Shown: positions 51,136-58,724 of the stretch, in pieces | How the letters are laid out: each line of letters begins with the position of its first letter | Position numbering within the stretch: the first letter of the stretch is position 1 | Source: JAQBQH01 sp035607415 | GTDB taxonomy: Bacteria > Myxococcota_A > Polyangia > Palsa-1104 | Assembly: GCA_035607415.1 (NCBI GenBank) | Contig: DATNAQ010000003.1 | Location: 14,180-78,179, forward strand | Direction: 5' to 3' | DNA length: 64,000 nt | Translations under genes and position numbers: made by a program | The notes under the pieces: generated by a model | The model's database searches: none | What the model saw: only the letters and a program-made list of their open reading frames with translations | What the model was told of the DNA's origin: nothing

Positions 51136-52002
51136 TCAGTTGCCTTCGGCGATGAGCTCGGCCGGCGGCGGCTCTTCCTGCAATTCGCCCTCGTCGCCCT
51201 CGCCGTCGGCGAACGGCAGGTCTTCGGGCACCAGGCAGCGGCGCGGCCGCGGATCGGCGGCGCCGCGCACCACGATCTCCGCCTGGTAGAGCTTGGGATC
51301 GAGCATGGGGCCGCGGCAGACGAGCGGCTCGTAGTCGTCGGTGGTGACCTCGTCGGCGAACTTGCCGAGGAGGCGCGCGATCAGATCCTTCGGCAGAAGG
51401 TGGCGCTCCGACGGGAAGACGTAAAGGAAGTGCATGAGCTGCCACAAGAGCACCTGCCAGTGCTCGCCCATGAGCCGCTCGATGCGATCCCAGTCGAGCT
51501 TGGTGGCGGTGCCGCGTAGGAGCCACGAGATGTCGGCGCCGTCGAAGCGATCGCGCGCGGCGACGAACGACTTCGACACGATGATCTCCTCGGGGCCGAC
51601 GATCTTGACCGGCATGCCGAGCACGACCGCGCGGCGCGCGTTGTCGAACCAGCCTTTGTCAACGGGGAACAGCCCGTTGTACGAGCAGAAGATGATGTCG
51701 ATGCAGGCGTCGGCCTTGCGCGCCTTGGCCAGCCACGCTACGTCGGTGATCTCGCAGACGAAGCCGGCGCGCATGAGGATGTGCAGCACCGAGTGCAGAT
51801 CGTCCGGCTGGATGAAGACGTCGACGTCCTTGGTCGTGCGCCAGCGGCCGAGGTAGCCATAGAGAGCGAAGCCGCCGCCGACGAGAAACGGGGCCTTCGC
51901 CTCGACGAGGGCACGCAAGCCCTCGGCGTAGATGGCCTGTTTCTCCTGGTCCCTGCGCTCGCGTTCACGTGCTTCCACGTCCGCCTCCCGCGCGTCCCCC
52001 AT
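51136..52002 (-). CDS. Nucleotidyltransferase-fold protein
   Basis: The protein has 288 residues. The nucleotidyltransferase signature GGGFALYGYLGRWRTTKDVD VFI (about residue 42) has the GG and the DxD carboxylates used by this fold. The body continues in an alpha/beta domain (ADACIDIIFCSYNGLFPVDK, GPEEIIVSKSFVAARDRFDG), similar to AbiEii-like and MNT-like proteins. The C-terminal 45 residues are acidic and Pro/Glu-rich (FADGEGDEGELQEEPPPAEL). No antitoxin-like gene is adjacent. The ATG at 52002 is the first good start. Confidence 0.75.
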   Translation of the reverse strand: MGDAREADVEARERERRDQEKQAIYAEGLRALVEAKAPFLVGGGFALYGYLGRWRTTKDVDVFIQPDDLHSVLHILMRAGFVCEITDVAWLAKARKADACIDIIFCSYNGLFPVDKGWFDNARRAVVLGMPVKIVGPEEIIVSKSFVAARDRFDGADISWLLRGTATKLDWDRIERLMGEHWQVLLWQLMHFLYVFPSERHLLPKDLIARLLGKFADEVTTDDYEPLVCRGPMLDPKLYQAEIVVRGAADPRPRRCLVPEDLPFADGEGDEGELQEEPPPAELIAEGN

Positions 52003-52060
52003 TTTGTCAGGTGCGTGCACGGGTCGTGCCCGCGTGGCAGTTGTGTTACGTAGGGATGGC

Positions 52061-53239
52061 ATGTCCTCGACGGGAAACGTGGTGACGGTCAGCGCACGCG
52101 GTGCGGCGCGGCTGCGTGGCGGCCACCCGTGGGTGTACGCGGAGGACGTGGCGCGCCAGGATGCGCGCGGCGACGTGGTGCGCGTCGTCGACGGGCGCGG
52201 GGCGACGCTGGGGACTGCGCTGTGGGCGCCGGGCGCTCGCTTGCCGCTGCGGCTCTTCGCGCGCGACGAGGTGACGCTCGATGCCGCGCTCGTCGAGAAG
52301 CGGGTGCGCGCGGCCGACGAGCTGCGGCGGCGCATGATGCCGGGCGCGGACGCCTATCGCGTGGTGCATGCGGAGGCCGACGGGCTGCCGGGCCTGGTGG
52401 TCGATCGCTACGCGGACGTGTGCGTGCTGCAGACCACCGCGCGGGCGATGGATGCGCGCGAGGCCGAGATCGCCGACGTGGTGGCGCGCGTGTGCGATGC
52501 GCGCCTGGTGGTGGCGCGCGATGACTCGTCGGCGCGCGACTTCGAAGGGCTGCCGCGGCGGCGCGGCGTCGTGCGCGGCGAGGGCACGACGCGCGTGCAG
52601 TATCACGACGCCGGCAGCGTCTTCGAGGTCGACGTGCTCGCCGACGGCAAGACCGGCGGCTTTCTCGATCAGGCCGAGAACCACGCGCGCGCGGCGACCT
52701 ACGTGCCGGCGGGCGCCGAGGCGCTCGACGCCTTCACGTATCACGGCGGGTTCGCGCTGGCGCTGGCGCGCGGCGGCGCGGCCTCGGTGCTGGCGCTCGA
52801 CGAGGCGGCGCTGGCGGCCGAGCGCGCGCGCGAAAATGCGGCGCGCAACGGCCTTTCGCAGGTGAAGGTCGAGCAGGCCAACGCGTTCGATCGGCTGCGC
52901 GCGCTCGAGGGCGACGGGCGCTCGTTCGACGTGGTGGTGATCGATCCGCCGGCGCTGGCCAAGCGCAAGAGCGCGTTCGGCGCCGCGGATCGCGCGTACA
53001 AAGAGCTCAACCTGCGCGCGCTCCGCCTGACGCGGCCGGGCGGCATCGTGGTGACGTGCAGCTGCTCGGGCAAGCTGTCGCCCGAAGGATTCGGCGCCAT
53101 CGTCGCCGAGGCGGCGCGCGACGCGGGCAAGACCGTGCAACTCATCGAGCGGCGCGGCGCGGGGCGCGATCATCCGCCGCTTCTCGGCGTGCTCGAAACC
53201 GAGTATTTGAAGTGTTGGATTCTGCGAGTGCTGGCATGA
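52061..53239 (+). CDS. RlmI-like rRNA cytosine methyltransferase
   Basis: The protein has 392 residues. A PUA domain (about 1-80, LRGGHPWVYAEDVARQDARG) precedes a SAM-dependent domain with the AdoMet motif ALDAFTYHGGFALALARGGA, motif IV VVIDPPALAKRKSAFG, and the RlmI-type catalytic SCSGKLSPEGF. RlmI makes 5-methylcytosine in 23S rRNA. The exact target here is inferred. The ATG 52061 is preferred for its fit to the PUA domain start. The gene's stop overlaps the next gene (ATGA). Confidence 0.9.
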   Translation: MSSTGNVVTVSARGAARLRGGHPWVYAEDVARQDARGDVVRVVDGRGATLGTALWAPGARLPLRLFARDEVTLDAALVEKRVRAADELRRRMMPGADAYRVVHAEADGLPGLVVDRYADVCVLQTTARAMDAREAEIADVVARVCDARLVVARDDSSARDFEGLPRRRGVVRGEGTTRVQYHDAGSVFEVDVLADGKTGGFLDQAENHARAATYVPAGAEALDAFTYHGGFALALARGGAASVLALDEAALAAERARENAARNGLSQVKVEQANAFDRLRALEGDGRSFDVVVIDPPALAKRKSAFGAADRAYKELNLRALRLTRPGGIVVTCSCSGKLSPEGFGAIVAEAARDAGKTVQLIERRGAGRDHPPLLGVLETEYLKCWILRVLA

Positions 53240-54726
53240 GCGCGCGAGAGCGGTTCGAAGTGTTGTGGGATACGTTGACGTCGGAGCAGCAGATGTTGCT
53301 GGCGCGCGAGTACGCCGCGCGCGCGCGCGCCGACGGCGCCTTCGTGGTGCTGGCCGACGCGCGCCAGATCCCGATTCCACCCATCCTGACGCCGACGGCG
53401 ATCGAGCGGACGCGCATGCGCGAGGTATCGGCGCAGGCGCATCTCATCACGCGCGCGCTCACCAAGCTGACCGTCGATCTGATGGAGGATCCGACGCGGG
53501 CGCCGCTGAAGCAGCGCCTCTTCGGCGCGTTCACGCCGCTCGAAGCGGAGGCGCTCGGCTCGACCTGGCGCAAGTCGGAGCAGCTGGTCACGGTGCGCGT
53601 CGATTTTCTCGTCGACACGGCGGGGCGGGCGCGCGCGCTCGAGGTCAACAGCACGATCCCGGCGATGCAGGGTTACTCCGACGCCATCGCCGCCGCGTTC
53701 ATCCGCGCGGTGGCGGCGGCGCGCGCGCGGCCCGACGCCTTCGCCGACGCGCTCGTCGACGACAACGGGCGCAACAGCGACGATCTGCTCGCCTCGCTCG
53801 TGGCGCACCACGAGCGGCTCGGCGGCCGCGCCAACGGCGCCTTGTCGATCGCCATCGTCGCGCGCTCGGGCGACGCGCAGTACGGCGAGCTGCGCCACTA
53901 CGTGCGCCGCTGGGAAGCGCTCGGCCATCGCGCGTTCATCGCCACGCCCGAGGTGGTGCGCATCGAGGATGGACGCGCGGTCGTCGACGGCATCCTCCCC
54001 GATCTGATCTATCGCCACATCTTCGCGCGGCGGCTCGACCCGGCGAGCGACTTCGCGCGCATGTGTCTGCAGCCCGAGCACTTCCACGTGTTCAACCCGA
54101 TCTCGAGCCACCTCGAGGTCAAGGGGATGCTCGGCCTGTTGTCGGCGGCGGCCGTCGACGACGCCGACGCCGGGCGCATCGGGCTCGACGCCGAGGAGCG
54201 GGTGGCGGTGACGCAGGCGGTGCCGTGGACGCGCGTCCTGCAGCCCGGCCCGACGATCGGGCCGGGCGCCGAGCACATCGACGAGCTCGCCGCGTGGGTG
54301 CGCACGCACGGCCGGTCGCTCGTGCTCAAGCGCAGCTGGGACTACGGCGGCAAGGGCGTCTTTCTCGGCAACGAGCTGGCCGAAGGCGCGGCGTCGACGG
54401 CGCGGCTGCGCACGCTGCTCGGGCGCGAGGCGACGGAGGTGGTCGGCTGGGACGCGCTCGTCGACTTCGCGCTCGCCGATCGCGACGCGTGGGTGGTGCA
54501 GGAGCTGGTGCCGGCGCTGCCCGAGCGCATGCTGCGCGTCGACGACAACGGCGCCGAGGCGCGCGACCTCTACGTCGATCTGTCGGCCTTCACCAACCTC
54601 GGCGACGCGCCCCGGCCGGCGGGCGGCGCGGTGCGGGCGTCGGAGAGCCGCATCGTCAACATCCTCGGCGGCGGCGGTTTGTCGCCGCTGGTGCGCGAGG
54701 ATGTCCTGCAGCGCCTCCTCGACTAG
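53236..54726 (+). CDS. ATP-grasp-like protein of unknown substrate
   Basis: The protein has 496 residues. Pieces suggest a circularly permuted or glutathionylspermidine synthase-like ATP-grasp: VRVDFLVDTAGRARALEVNS TIPAMQGYSDAIA, DLIYRHIFARRLDPASDFAR, VLKRSWDYGGKGVFLGNEL and AWVVQELVPALPERMLRVDD. They offer the Lys, Glu and Asn ligands of the ATP/Mg site. Its ATG overlaps the methyltransferase stop, but the two enzymes have no known link. A perfect 22-base palindrome follows its stop codon. I leave the substrate open. Confidence 0.7.
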   Translation: MSARERFEVLWDTLTSEQQMLLAREYAARARADGAFVVLADARQIPIPPILTPTAIERTRMREVSAQAHLITRALTKLTVDLMEDPTRAPLKQRLFGAFTPLEAEALGSTWRKSEQLVTVRVDFLVDTAGRARALEVNSTIPAMQGYSDAIAAAFIRAVAAARARPDAFADALVDDNGRNSDDLLASLVAHHERLGGRANGALSIAIVARSGDAQYGELRHYVRRWEALGHRAFIATPEVVRIEDGRAVVDGILPDLIYRHIFARRLDPASDFARMCLQPEHFHVFNPISSHLEVKGMLGLLSAAAVDDADAGRIGLDAEERVAVTQAVPWTRVLQPGPTIGPGAEHIDELAAWVRTHGRSLVLKRSWDYGGKGVFLGNELAEGAASTARLRTLLGREATEVVGWDALVDFALADRDAWVVQELVPALPERMLRVDDNGAEARDLYVDLSAFTNLGDAPRPAGGAVRASESRIVNILGGGGLSPLVREDVLQRLLD

Positions 54727-54746
54727 GGGCTGTCCGGACAGCCCCT
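54725..54746. terminator. Perfect 22-bp palindrome AGGGGCTGTCC/GGACAGCCCCT
   Basis: The two 11-base arms are perfectly complementary with no loop. It overlaps the last base pair of the ATP-grasp stop codon and precedes the convergent membrane-protein gene by 17 bases. It has no T-run; a bidirectional terminator is the simplest reading, but a protein-binding site is possible. Confidence 0.5.
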
Positions 54747-54763
54747 GGCGAGACGACGCGCCG

Positions 54764-55750
54764 CTAACGAGACGACGCGGCCGACTTCTTCTTGGGGATC
54801 TTCGGCCCGAACAGCGCGCGCGCGATGCCGCCCGCGGCCCAACCGCCGATGCCGCCGACGATGAGCGCGAAGAAGAGCGCGCTCACCGCCGTCTTCACCA
54901 GGCGCGACGGCGTCGCATCGCGCCAGTAATACATCGAGAACGAGAAGGCGATCGCCATCGCCGCCGTCAGGTAGGCCTTCTGCTTGCCCTTCTGATCGAC
55001 GAGCCGCGTGTCGAGCACGAGCCCGATCAGGATGGCGAGCGCGCCGAGCACGATGAACACGACCGGATCGAGCCCGCCCGCGCGCAGCGCCACCGTCAGC
55101 CCGCTCTCGAGCTGCTCGTCGACGCCGTCGGCGGTGATCGTCACCTGCGGCCCGAGAATCTTGCCGAGCCGATGCTTCTCTTCGTTCTGCTCCTGCACCG
55201 ACGACGACGAGCCGCCCTTGCGGCTGTGGATGGTCACGAGCTTGCGCGCGATCTCGCCGTTGACCTCTTCGCTGCCGCCGCCGTTGTCGCTGACCTTGAG
55301 GGTGTAGGTGGCCTCGGCGTCCTGGCGTCCGGCGTCCTTGAAGTGGCCCGAGACGAGCAGCTCGTAGGGCCCGGAGGCGCCCGTGGTCATCGTCGCCGTC
55401 GGCTTGTCGTTGGTGAGCGTGGCTTCGACGTACTGCCGGCCCGGCACTGCCGCGCGCACCGACGGATAGACCATGCCGGCGAGCGCGGCCGCGACCATGG
55501 TCGCCAGGAGCGCGCGCTGCCACGGCTTCGTCGCCAGGGGCAGCGCCGGCAGCGCGCCGACGACGATGGCGCCGACGACGATGGCGAGCACCGCGGTGAT
55601 GCCCGTGGTGCGCTCGCCGACGATGTCGAACTTGTAGAGCAGGTAGCCGATGGCGAGCAGCAGGATGAGCCCGAGCGGGCGGATCCAGCCCTCCCAGGCG
55701 TCCTCGAACCAGAGCTGGAGCTGCGTCGCGTTCTTCTTGTCCTTGGCCAT
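54764..55750 (-). CDS. Polytopic membrane protein with a periplasmic domain
   Basis: The protein has 328 residues. Three membrane segments lie at about 22-110 (WIRPLGLILLLAIGYLLYKF, GITAVLAIVVGAIVVGALPA, RALLATMVAAALAGMVYPSV). A polar domain of about 115 residues (VEATLTNDKPTATMTTGASG, YELLVSGHFKDAGRQDAEAT) is followed by three or four further spans (VVFIVLGALAILIGLVL, AYLTAAMAIAFSFSMYYWRD, SALFFALIVGGIGGWAAGGI). The Ser-rich piece SRKGGSSSSV precedes a second helical stretch. I do not recognise a family. Confidence 0.65.
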   Translation of the reverse strand: MAKDKKNATQLQLWFEDAWEGWIRPLGLILLLAIGYLLYKFDIVGERTTGITAVLAIVVGAIVVGALPALPLATKPWQRALLATMVAAALAGMVYPSVRAAVPGRQYVEATLTNDKPTATMTTGASGPYELLVSGHFKDAGRQDAEATYTLKVSDNGGGSEEVNGEIARKLVTIHSRKGGSSSSVQEQNEEKHRLGKILGPQVTITADGVDEQLESGLTVALRAGGLDPVVFIVLGALAILIGLVLDTRLVDQKGKQKAYLTAAMAIAFSFSMYYWRDATPSRLVKTAVSALFFALIVGGIGGWAAGGIARALFGPKIPKKKSAASSR

Positions 55751-55786
55751 CTTCTGGTCGCGCAGCCTAGCACAGGTTTCGTGGCG

Positions 55787-56146
55787 CTAGCGACGGCGGG
55801 CGCGACGCGGGGCGACGATGCGCGAGCGGATCGGCGGCGGCGCAGCGGTGCGGTCGCGCCAGGCGTCGTAGAGCGCCGCCTCGTCGGCAGGGAAGAAGGC
55901 GCGCGGTGGCACCTCGGCGTGATAGCGCGCGAAGCTGTCGGCGAAGGCGGCCGGATCGCGATCGAACGACGCCTCCGCCTCGGGCGAGCCGCGCAACAGC
56001 CGCTCGAAGCGCAGCCGCGCCACGATCAGCGCCGTCATGCGCACGCCGTCGGCGTCGACGTCGGGGTAGATGGCGCGCATCGCCGCCACCGGATCGCGCG
56101 CGCGCATCGCCGCGGCTACGCGCCGCTCGTACTCGGCGAGCTTCAC
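55787..56146 (-). CDS. DUF2063-like partner protein of the DUF692 enzyme (BufC-like, short)
   Basis: The protein has 119 residues from a GTG whose GTGA overlaps the DUF692 stop. The helical sequence MRAIYPDVDADGVRMTALIV ARLRF, then ASFDRDPAAFADSFARYHAE VPPRAFFPADEAALYDAW, follows the pattern of the DUF2063 N-terminal domain, which holds the precursor peptide in MNIO (DUF692) systems. The second domain of typical DUF2063 proteins is missing, leaving a minimal version. An Arg-rich tail (SRIVAPRRARRR) closes it. Position and overlap make it the natural partner of the enzyme, though the sequence alone is a weak match. Confidence 0.6.
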   Translation of the reverse strand: MKLAEYERRVAAAMRARDPVAAMRAIYPDVDADGVRMTALIVARLRFERLLRGSPEAEASFDRDPAAFADSFARYHAEVPPRAFFPADEAALYDAWRDRTAAPPPIRSRIVAPRRARRR

Positions 56147-57075
56147 GCGGGCACCAACGCTCGCTCCGCTCGCAGCCCCGACCTTCGGGCGGGGGCCCAG
56201 CGCGTGCGCTGCACGATCGCGCGCAGCCGCTCGAATTCGCCGGCGAGCGCGAGCTCGTCGCCGTCGCCGACGGTGCCCTCCATGCGCTCGAGGGTCACGC
56301 CGCGCAGGTTCGGGCAGCGCGGCGCCACCGCCTCGAGCATGCGCCACACGAGCTCGGGCACCGCGCCGTCGTGGCTGTCGAGCCGCAGCACGCGTCCCGA
56401 CGGCAGCCACGCCGGCGACGACTCGCCGCCGCCCGAGACGTGGATCTCGATGACCTTGGCGAGATCGAGCCGGCGCAGGTAGTCGGCCGGATCGAAGCCG
56501 AAGTTCGTCGCCATCGTGTAGACGTTGTGCAGATCGAGCAGCAGATGGCAGCCGCGCGCGCGCACGCAGTCCATGAGGAAGCGCGGCTCGTCGAGCGGAT
56601 CGCCGACGACGAAGTAGGCGACGTTGTTCTCGACGCCCACGTCGCCGACCACGCGCTGCATCTGCGCGAGACGACGGCGCACCGCGCGCGACGCCTCGAC
56701 GGTCATCGGCAGCGGCAGTGGCAGCGTCATCGCCATGCCGTCGACCGACGACGCGCCCAGGTGATCGGTGTACCAGCGAAACCCGAAGGTCTCGTGATCG
56801 GCGCGCACCCGCCTCAGCCAGCTGCGGCGACGGCGCGCATCGCCGGCGTCGACGGTGCCGAGCGACAAGCCGACGCCGTGCGCGACGAAGAAATGGCCGC
56901 GCCGCGCCAGGCGCAGAAAGCCGCGGTGAAAGCCGTTGGGCTCGAGCCGCCCCTCGCCGCGACGGCGCCACAGCGTCTCGGGCGCGACCTCCCAGTAGTT
57001 GGCGCGCCGGATGATGCGCTCGCAGCGCTCGAGGAACTCGGGATCGGGCTGCAGCGTGAAGCCGACCGGGATCAT
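56143..57075 (-). CDS. MNIO-family (DUF692) iron enzyme
   Basis: The protein has 310 residues, normal for the family. Expected metal and catalytic positions are: H66 in FFVAHGVGLSLG, D104-H105 in YTDHLGAS, E149-N150 in GVENNVAYF, D181 and N184 in LLLDLHNVYTMATNFGFDPA, E210 and H212 in VIEIHVSGG, and D233 and H235 in LRLDSHDG. The usual DxNN is DLHN here, with His183 in place of the first Asn. MNIO enzymes use two or three irons and O2 to modify Cys, Asp or Asn of ribosomal peptides. The gene has 4-base overlaps with the genes on both sides. Confidence 0.92.
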   Translation of the reverse strand: MIPVGFTLQPDPEFLERCERIIRRANYWEVAPETLWRRRGEGRLEPNGFHRGFLRLARRGHFFVAHGVGLSLGTVDAGDARRRRSWLRRVRADHETFGFRWYTDHLGASSVDGMAMTLPLPLPMTVEASRAVRRRLAQMQRVVGDVGVENNVAYFVVGDPLDEPRFLMDCVRARGCHLLLDLHNVYTMATNFGFDPADYLRRLDLAKVIEIHVSGGGESSPAWLPSGRVLRLDSHDGAVPELVWRMLEAVAPRCPNLRGVTLERMEGTVGDGDELALAGEFERLRAIVQRTRWAPARRSGLRAERALVPA

Positions 57076-57656
57076 GAGCGCTTCACGTAGAAATCGAGGA
57101 ACCGCCGCGACGCCTCGGGCGCGCGCGCCATGCCGCAGTCGGGCATCTCCGGCTGTGGTCCTTCCTCGTAGGTCACGCCGCACACTCCGGTGTTGCCCCA
57201 ACGCGAGCCGCGCGGCGCATGCTTGATCACGTAACGTGCGCGTGCCGCCGCGGCAAGCTCGGCGACGGAAGTGCCCGTCGGCAGTGGGATCATTTGGCGC
57301 AGCTCCTTGGCCGAACCGAGCCGGTGCACCGTACTGCCGACGACGTAGAGCATGAGCGGCTCGTCGGCCAGGCCGTAGGCGGACGCCGGCGCGCACACGA
57401 CGTCGACGAGCGCCAGCGGCGCCAGCTCGCGATCGCTGCCGTGGTTGAGCAGCTCGCCGAATTGCACGCCGCGACTCCAGCGCGCGCTCTCGTCGCGCGG
57501 CACGACCAACACGAGCGTCGGCCGCGTCGTCGCGCTCGCGCCGTCGCCATGGCCGGCGGCGATCTTGCCGACGCCGCCGACCGACGCGTCGCCGAACGCG
57601 CGGCGCACGAACCACGGCGCCGCCGCCATGGTCGCGAGGAACGCGCGGCGCTTCAC
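57072..57656 (-). CDS. Tat-signal protein with three conserved Cys (possible MNIO substrate 2)
   Basis: The protein has 194 residues. It starts KRRAFLATMAAAPWFVRRAF, a twin-arginine signal peptide. The body is alpha/beta (PTLVLVVPRDESARW, ALVDVVCAP). It has exactly three cysteines, C88, C159 and C174, in VDVVCA, GNTGVCGVTYEE and MPDCGM. All three have counterparts in the paralogue upstream, as do GVQFGELLNHG, GSRWGN and RRFLDFYVK near the C-terminus. Two are followed by Gly, as in the modified CG cores of some MNIO substrates. ATGA overlaps join it to genes on both sides. Any enzymatic role of its own is unknown. Confidence 0.8.
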   Translation of the reverse strand: MKRRAFLATMAAAPWFVRRAFGDASVGGVGKIAAGHGDGASATTRPTLVLVVPRDESARWSRGVQFGELLNHGSDRELAPLALVDVVCAPASAYGLADEPLMLYVVGSTVHRLGSAKELRQMIPLPTGTSVAELAAAARARYVIKHAPRGSRWGNTGVCGVTYEEGPQPEMPDCGMARAPEASRRFLDFYVKRS

Positions 57657-58459
57657 CGTTCCGCCTTCTTCGACTTCAGCGCCTTGGCCTTCGCTTCCTG
57701 CTCACGCATGGCGTCGCGCTCCATCTGCTGTGGCGTCTTGGCGAAGAAGTACAAAAAGCGCGACGACTTCGCCGGCACGTGGCCCATGCCGCAGCCGTAG
57801 CCGACGACCTCGCCGTCGTCCTCCTTCATGTTCTCGACGGTGGCGGGCCCGCAGCCCGACGCGTTCGCCCAGTGGCTGCCCGCCGGCGGCGTCTCGCGCA
57901 CGGCGCGGATCACGCGCGCCGCCGCCGCGCGCACCTCGCCCGACGGCACCGGCGGCAGCGCGCCGGCGACCATCTTCGACATGACGGCGATGCGCTTGTC
58001 GACGATGGCGTCGTCGTTCTTGGGGTCGAAGCGGCGCCCCACGTTGTACTCGGGCAGCGTGGCGTCGAGCACGCGCACGCCGCCGCCCTGCGAGAACAGG
58101 ATCGCGAGCGGCTCGCCCTTGACGTCCTTGGCGAGCGCGCCGAGCTCGGCCATCGTCGCGCAGCTGACGTCGACGTGCGCGAGCGGCGCGAGCTGCGACG
58201 GCTCGCCGTGGTTGAGATACTCGCCCCACATCTCGCCGCGGCGGTACTTCTGTCCGTCGTCGGCGGGGATGACGATGACCAGCTGCGGCCGCTTCGACGG
58301 ATCGATGTGTTTGGCGTTCGTCGACAGGCCGGGCGCGGTCTTCTTGGCGCCGGGCGCGTCGAAGCTCGCGTCGGCGAACGCGCGCCGGATTAGCGACGGC
58401 CACAAAGCCGCGGCCGCCGTCGATGCTCCGATGGTGGCGAGAAACGCTCGGCGCTTCAT
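57653..58459 (-). CDS. Tat-signal protein with three conserved Cys (possible MNIO substrate 1)
   Basis: The protein has 268 residues. The Tat signal is KRRAFLATIGASTAAAALWP. It has the same alpha/beta body as its downstream paralogue (PQLVIVIPADDG, EMWGEYLNHGEPSQLAPLAH) and exactly three cysteines, C100, C203 and C223 (VDVSCA, ANASGCGPATVEN, GYGCGM). A 40-residue insertion separates the first from the rest, and a Lys/Glu-rich tail (EQEAKAKALKSKKAER) is added. ATG 58459 follows GGGGAGG. It heads the operon and overlaps the next gene by four bases. It was chosen over longer starts because they have no ribosome site and would destroy the signal peptide. Confidence 0.8.
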   Translation of the reverse strand: MKRRAFLATIGASTAAAALWPSLIRRAFADASFDAPGAKKTAPGLSTNAKHIDPSKRPQLVIVIPADDGQKYRRGEMWGEYLNHGEPSQLAPLAHVDVSCATMAELGALAKDVKGEPLAILFSQGGGVRVLDATLPEYNVGRRFDPKNDDAIVDKRIAVMSKMVAGALPPVPSGEVRAAAARVIRAVRETPPAGSHWANASGCGPATVENMKEDDGEVVGYGCGMGHVPAKSSRFLYFFAKTPQQMERDAMREQEAKAKALKSKKAER

Positions 58460-58574
58460 CGTAGTCCTCCCCATGACCCTTTGATACGGATCCAACGCGC
58501 GCCGCCTGCCCACGATCTGCCGCCTCGACGTCCGCCCGCGACGTCGAGCCCAGGGGCGCGGCCTTCGCGTGGAT

Positions 58575-58631
58575 TCAACGACGGTGTGTGTGCGGAGGAC
58601 GGCGCGTGTCGGACAGAGCTCCGTTGCGCAT
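58575..58631 (-). CDS. Possible 18-residue leader peptide in a duplicated ribosome-site region
   Basis: ATG 58631 follows AAGGAGG with six-base spacing and reads MRNGALSDTRRPPHTHRR to a TGA. The stretch from the ATG upstream to CGTATCAA resembles the matching stretch at the real operon start (CGTATCAA, then GGAGG, then ATG at 58459), about 172 bases away. It is either a small peptide gene or a leftover duplicate of the operon's start; coding is unproven. Confidence 0.25.
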   Translation of the reverse strand: MRNGALSDTRRPPHTHRR

Positions 58632-58696
58632 GACGAGCCTCCTTCACCGCTTGATACGCACCGCGGCGTGATTTCGATCGAGGGGTTGCGAAGATT

Positions 58697-58721
58697 TTCC
58701 GGAATTCCGGATGTTCCGGAG
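58697..58721. repeat. Three TCCGGA boxes upstream of the Tat/MNIO operon
   Basis: TCCGGA occurs at 58698-58703, 58706-58711 and 58715-58720, the first two forming the palindrome CCGGAATTCCGG. The array is in the gap between the CxxCxxCC gene stop and the duplicated leader, so it could be an operator for the operon. Confidence 0.45.
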
Positions 58722-58724
58722 GGT

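Noticed and set aside
51136..52002. Calling the nucleotidyltransferase an AbiEii toxin
   Set aside because: The fold signature fits, but no antitoxin gene is adjacent and the family-specific motifs could not be confirmed.
58456..58650. A 60-residue Gly/Arg-rich frame upstream of the Tat genes as a peptide precursor
   Set aside because: It begins within the ribosome site, overlaps the next gene start, and has no Cys or recognisable leader.
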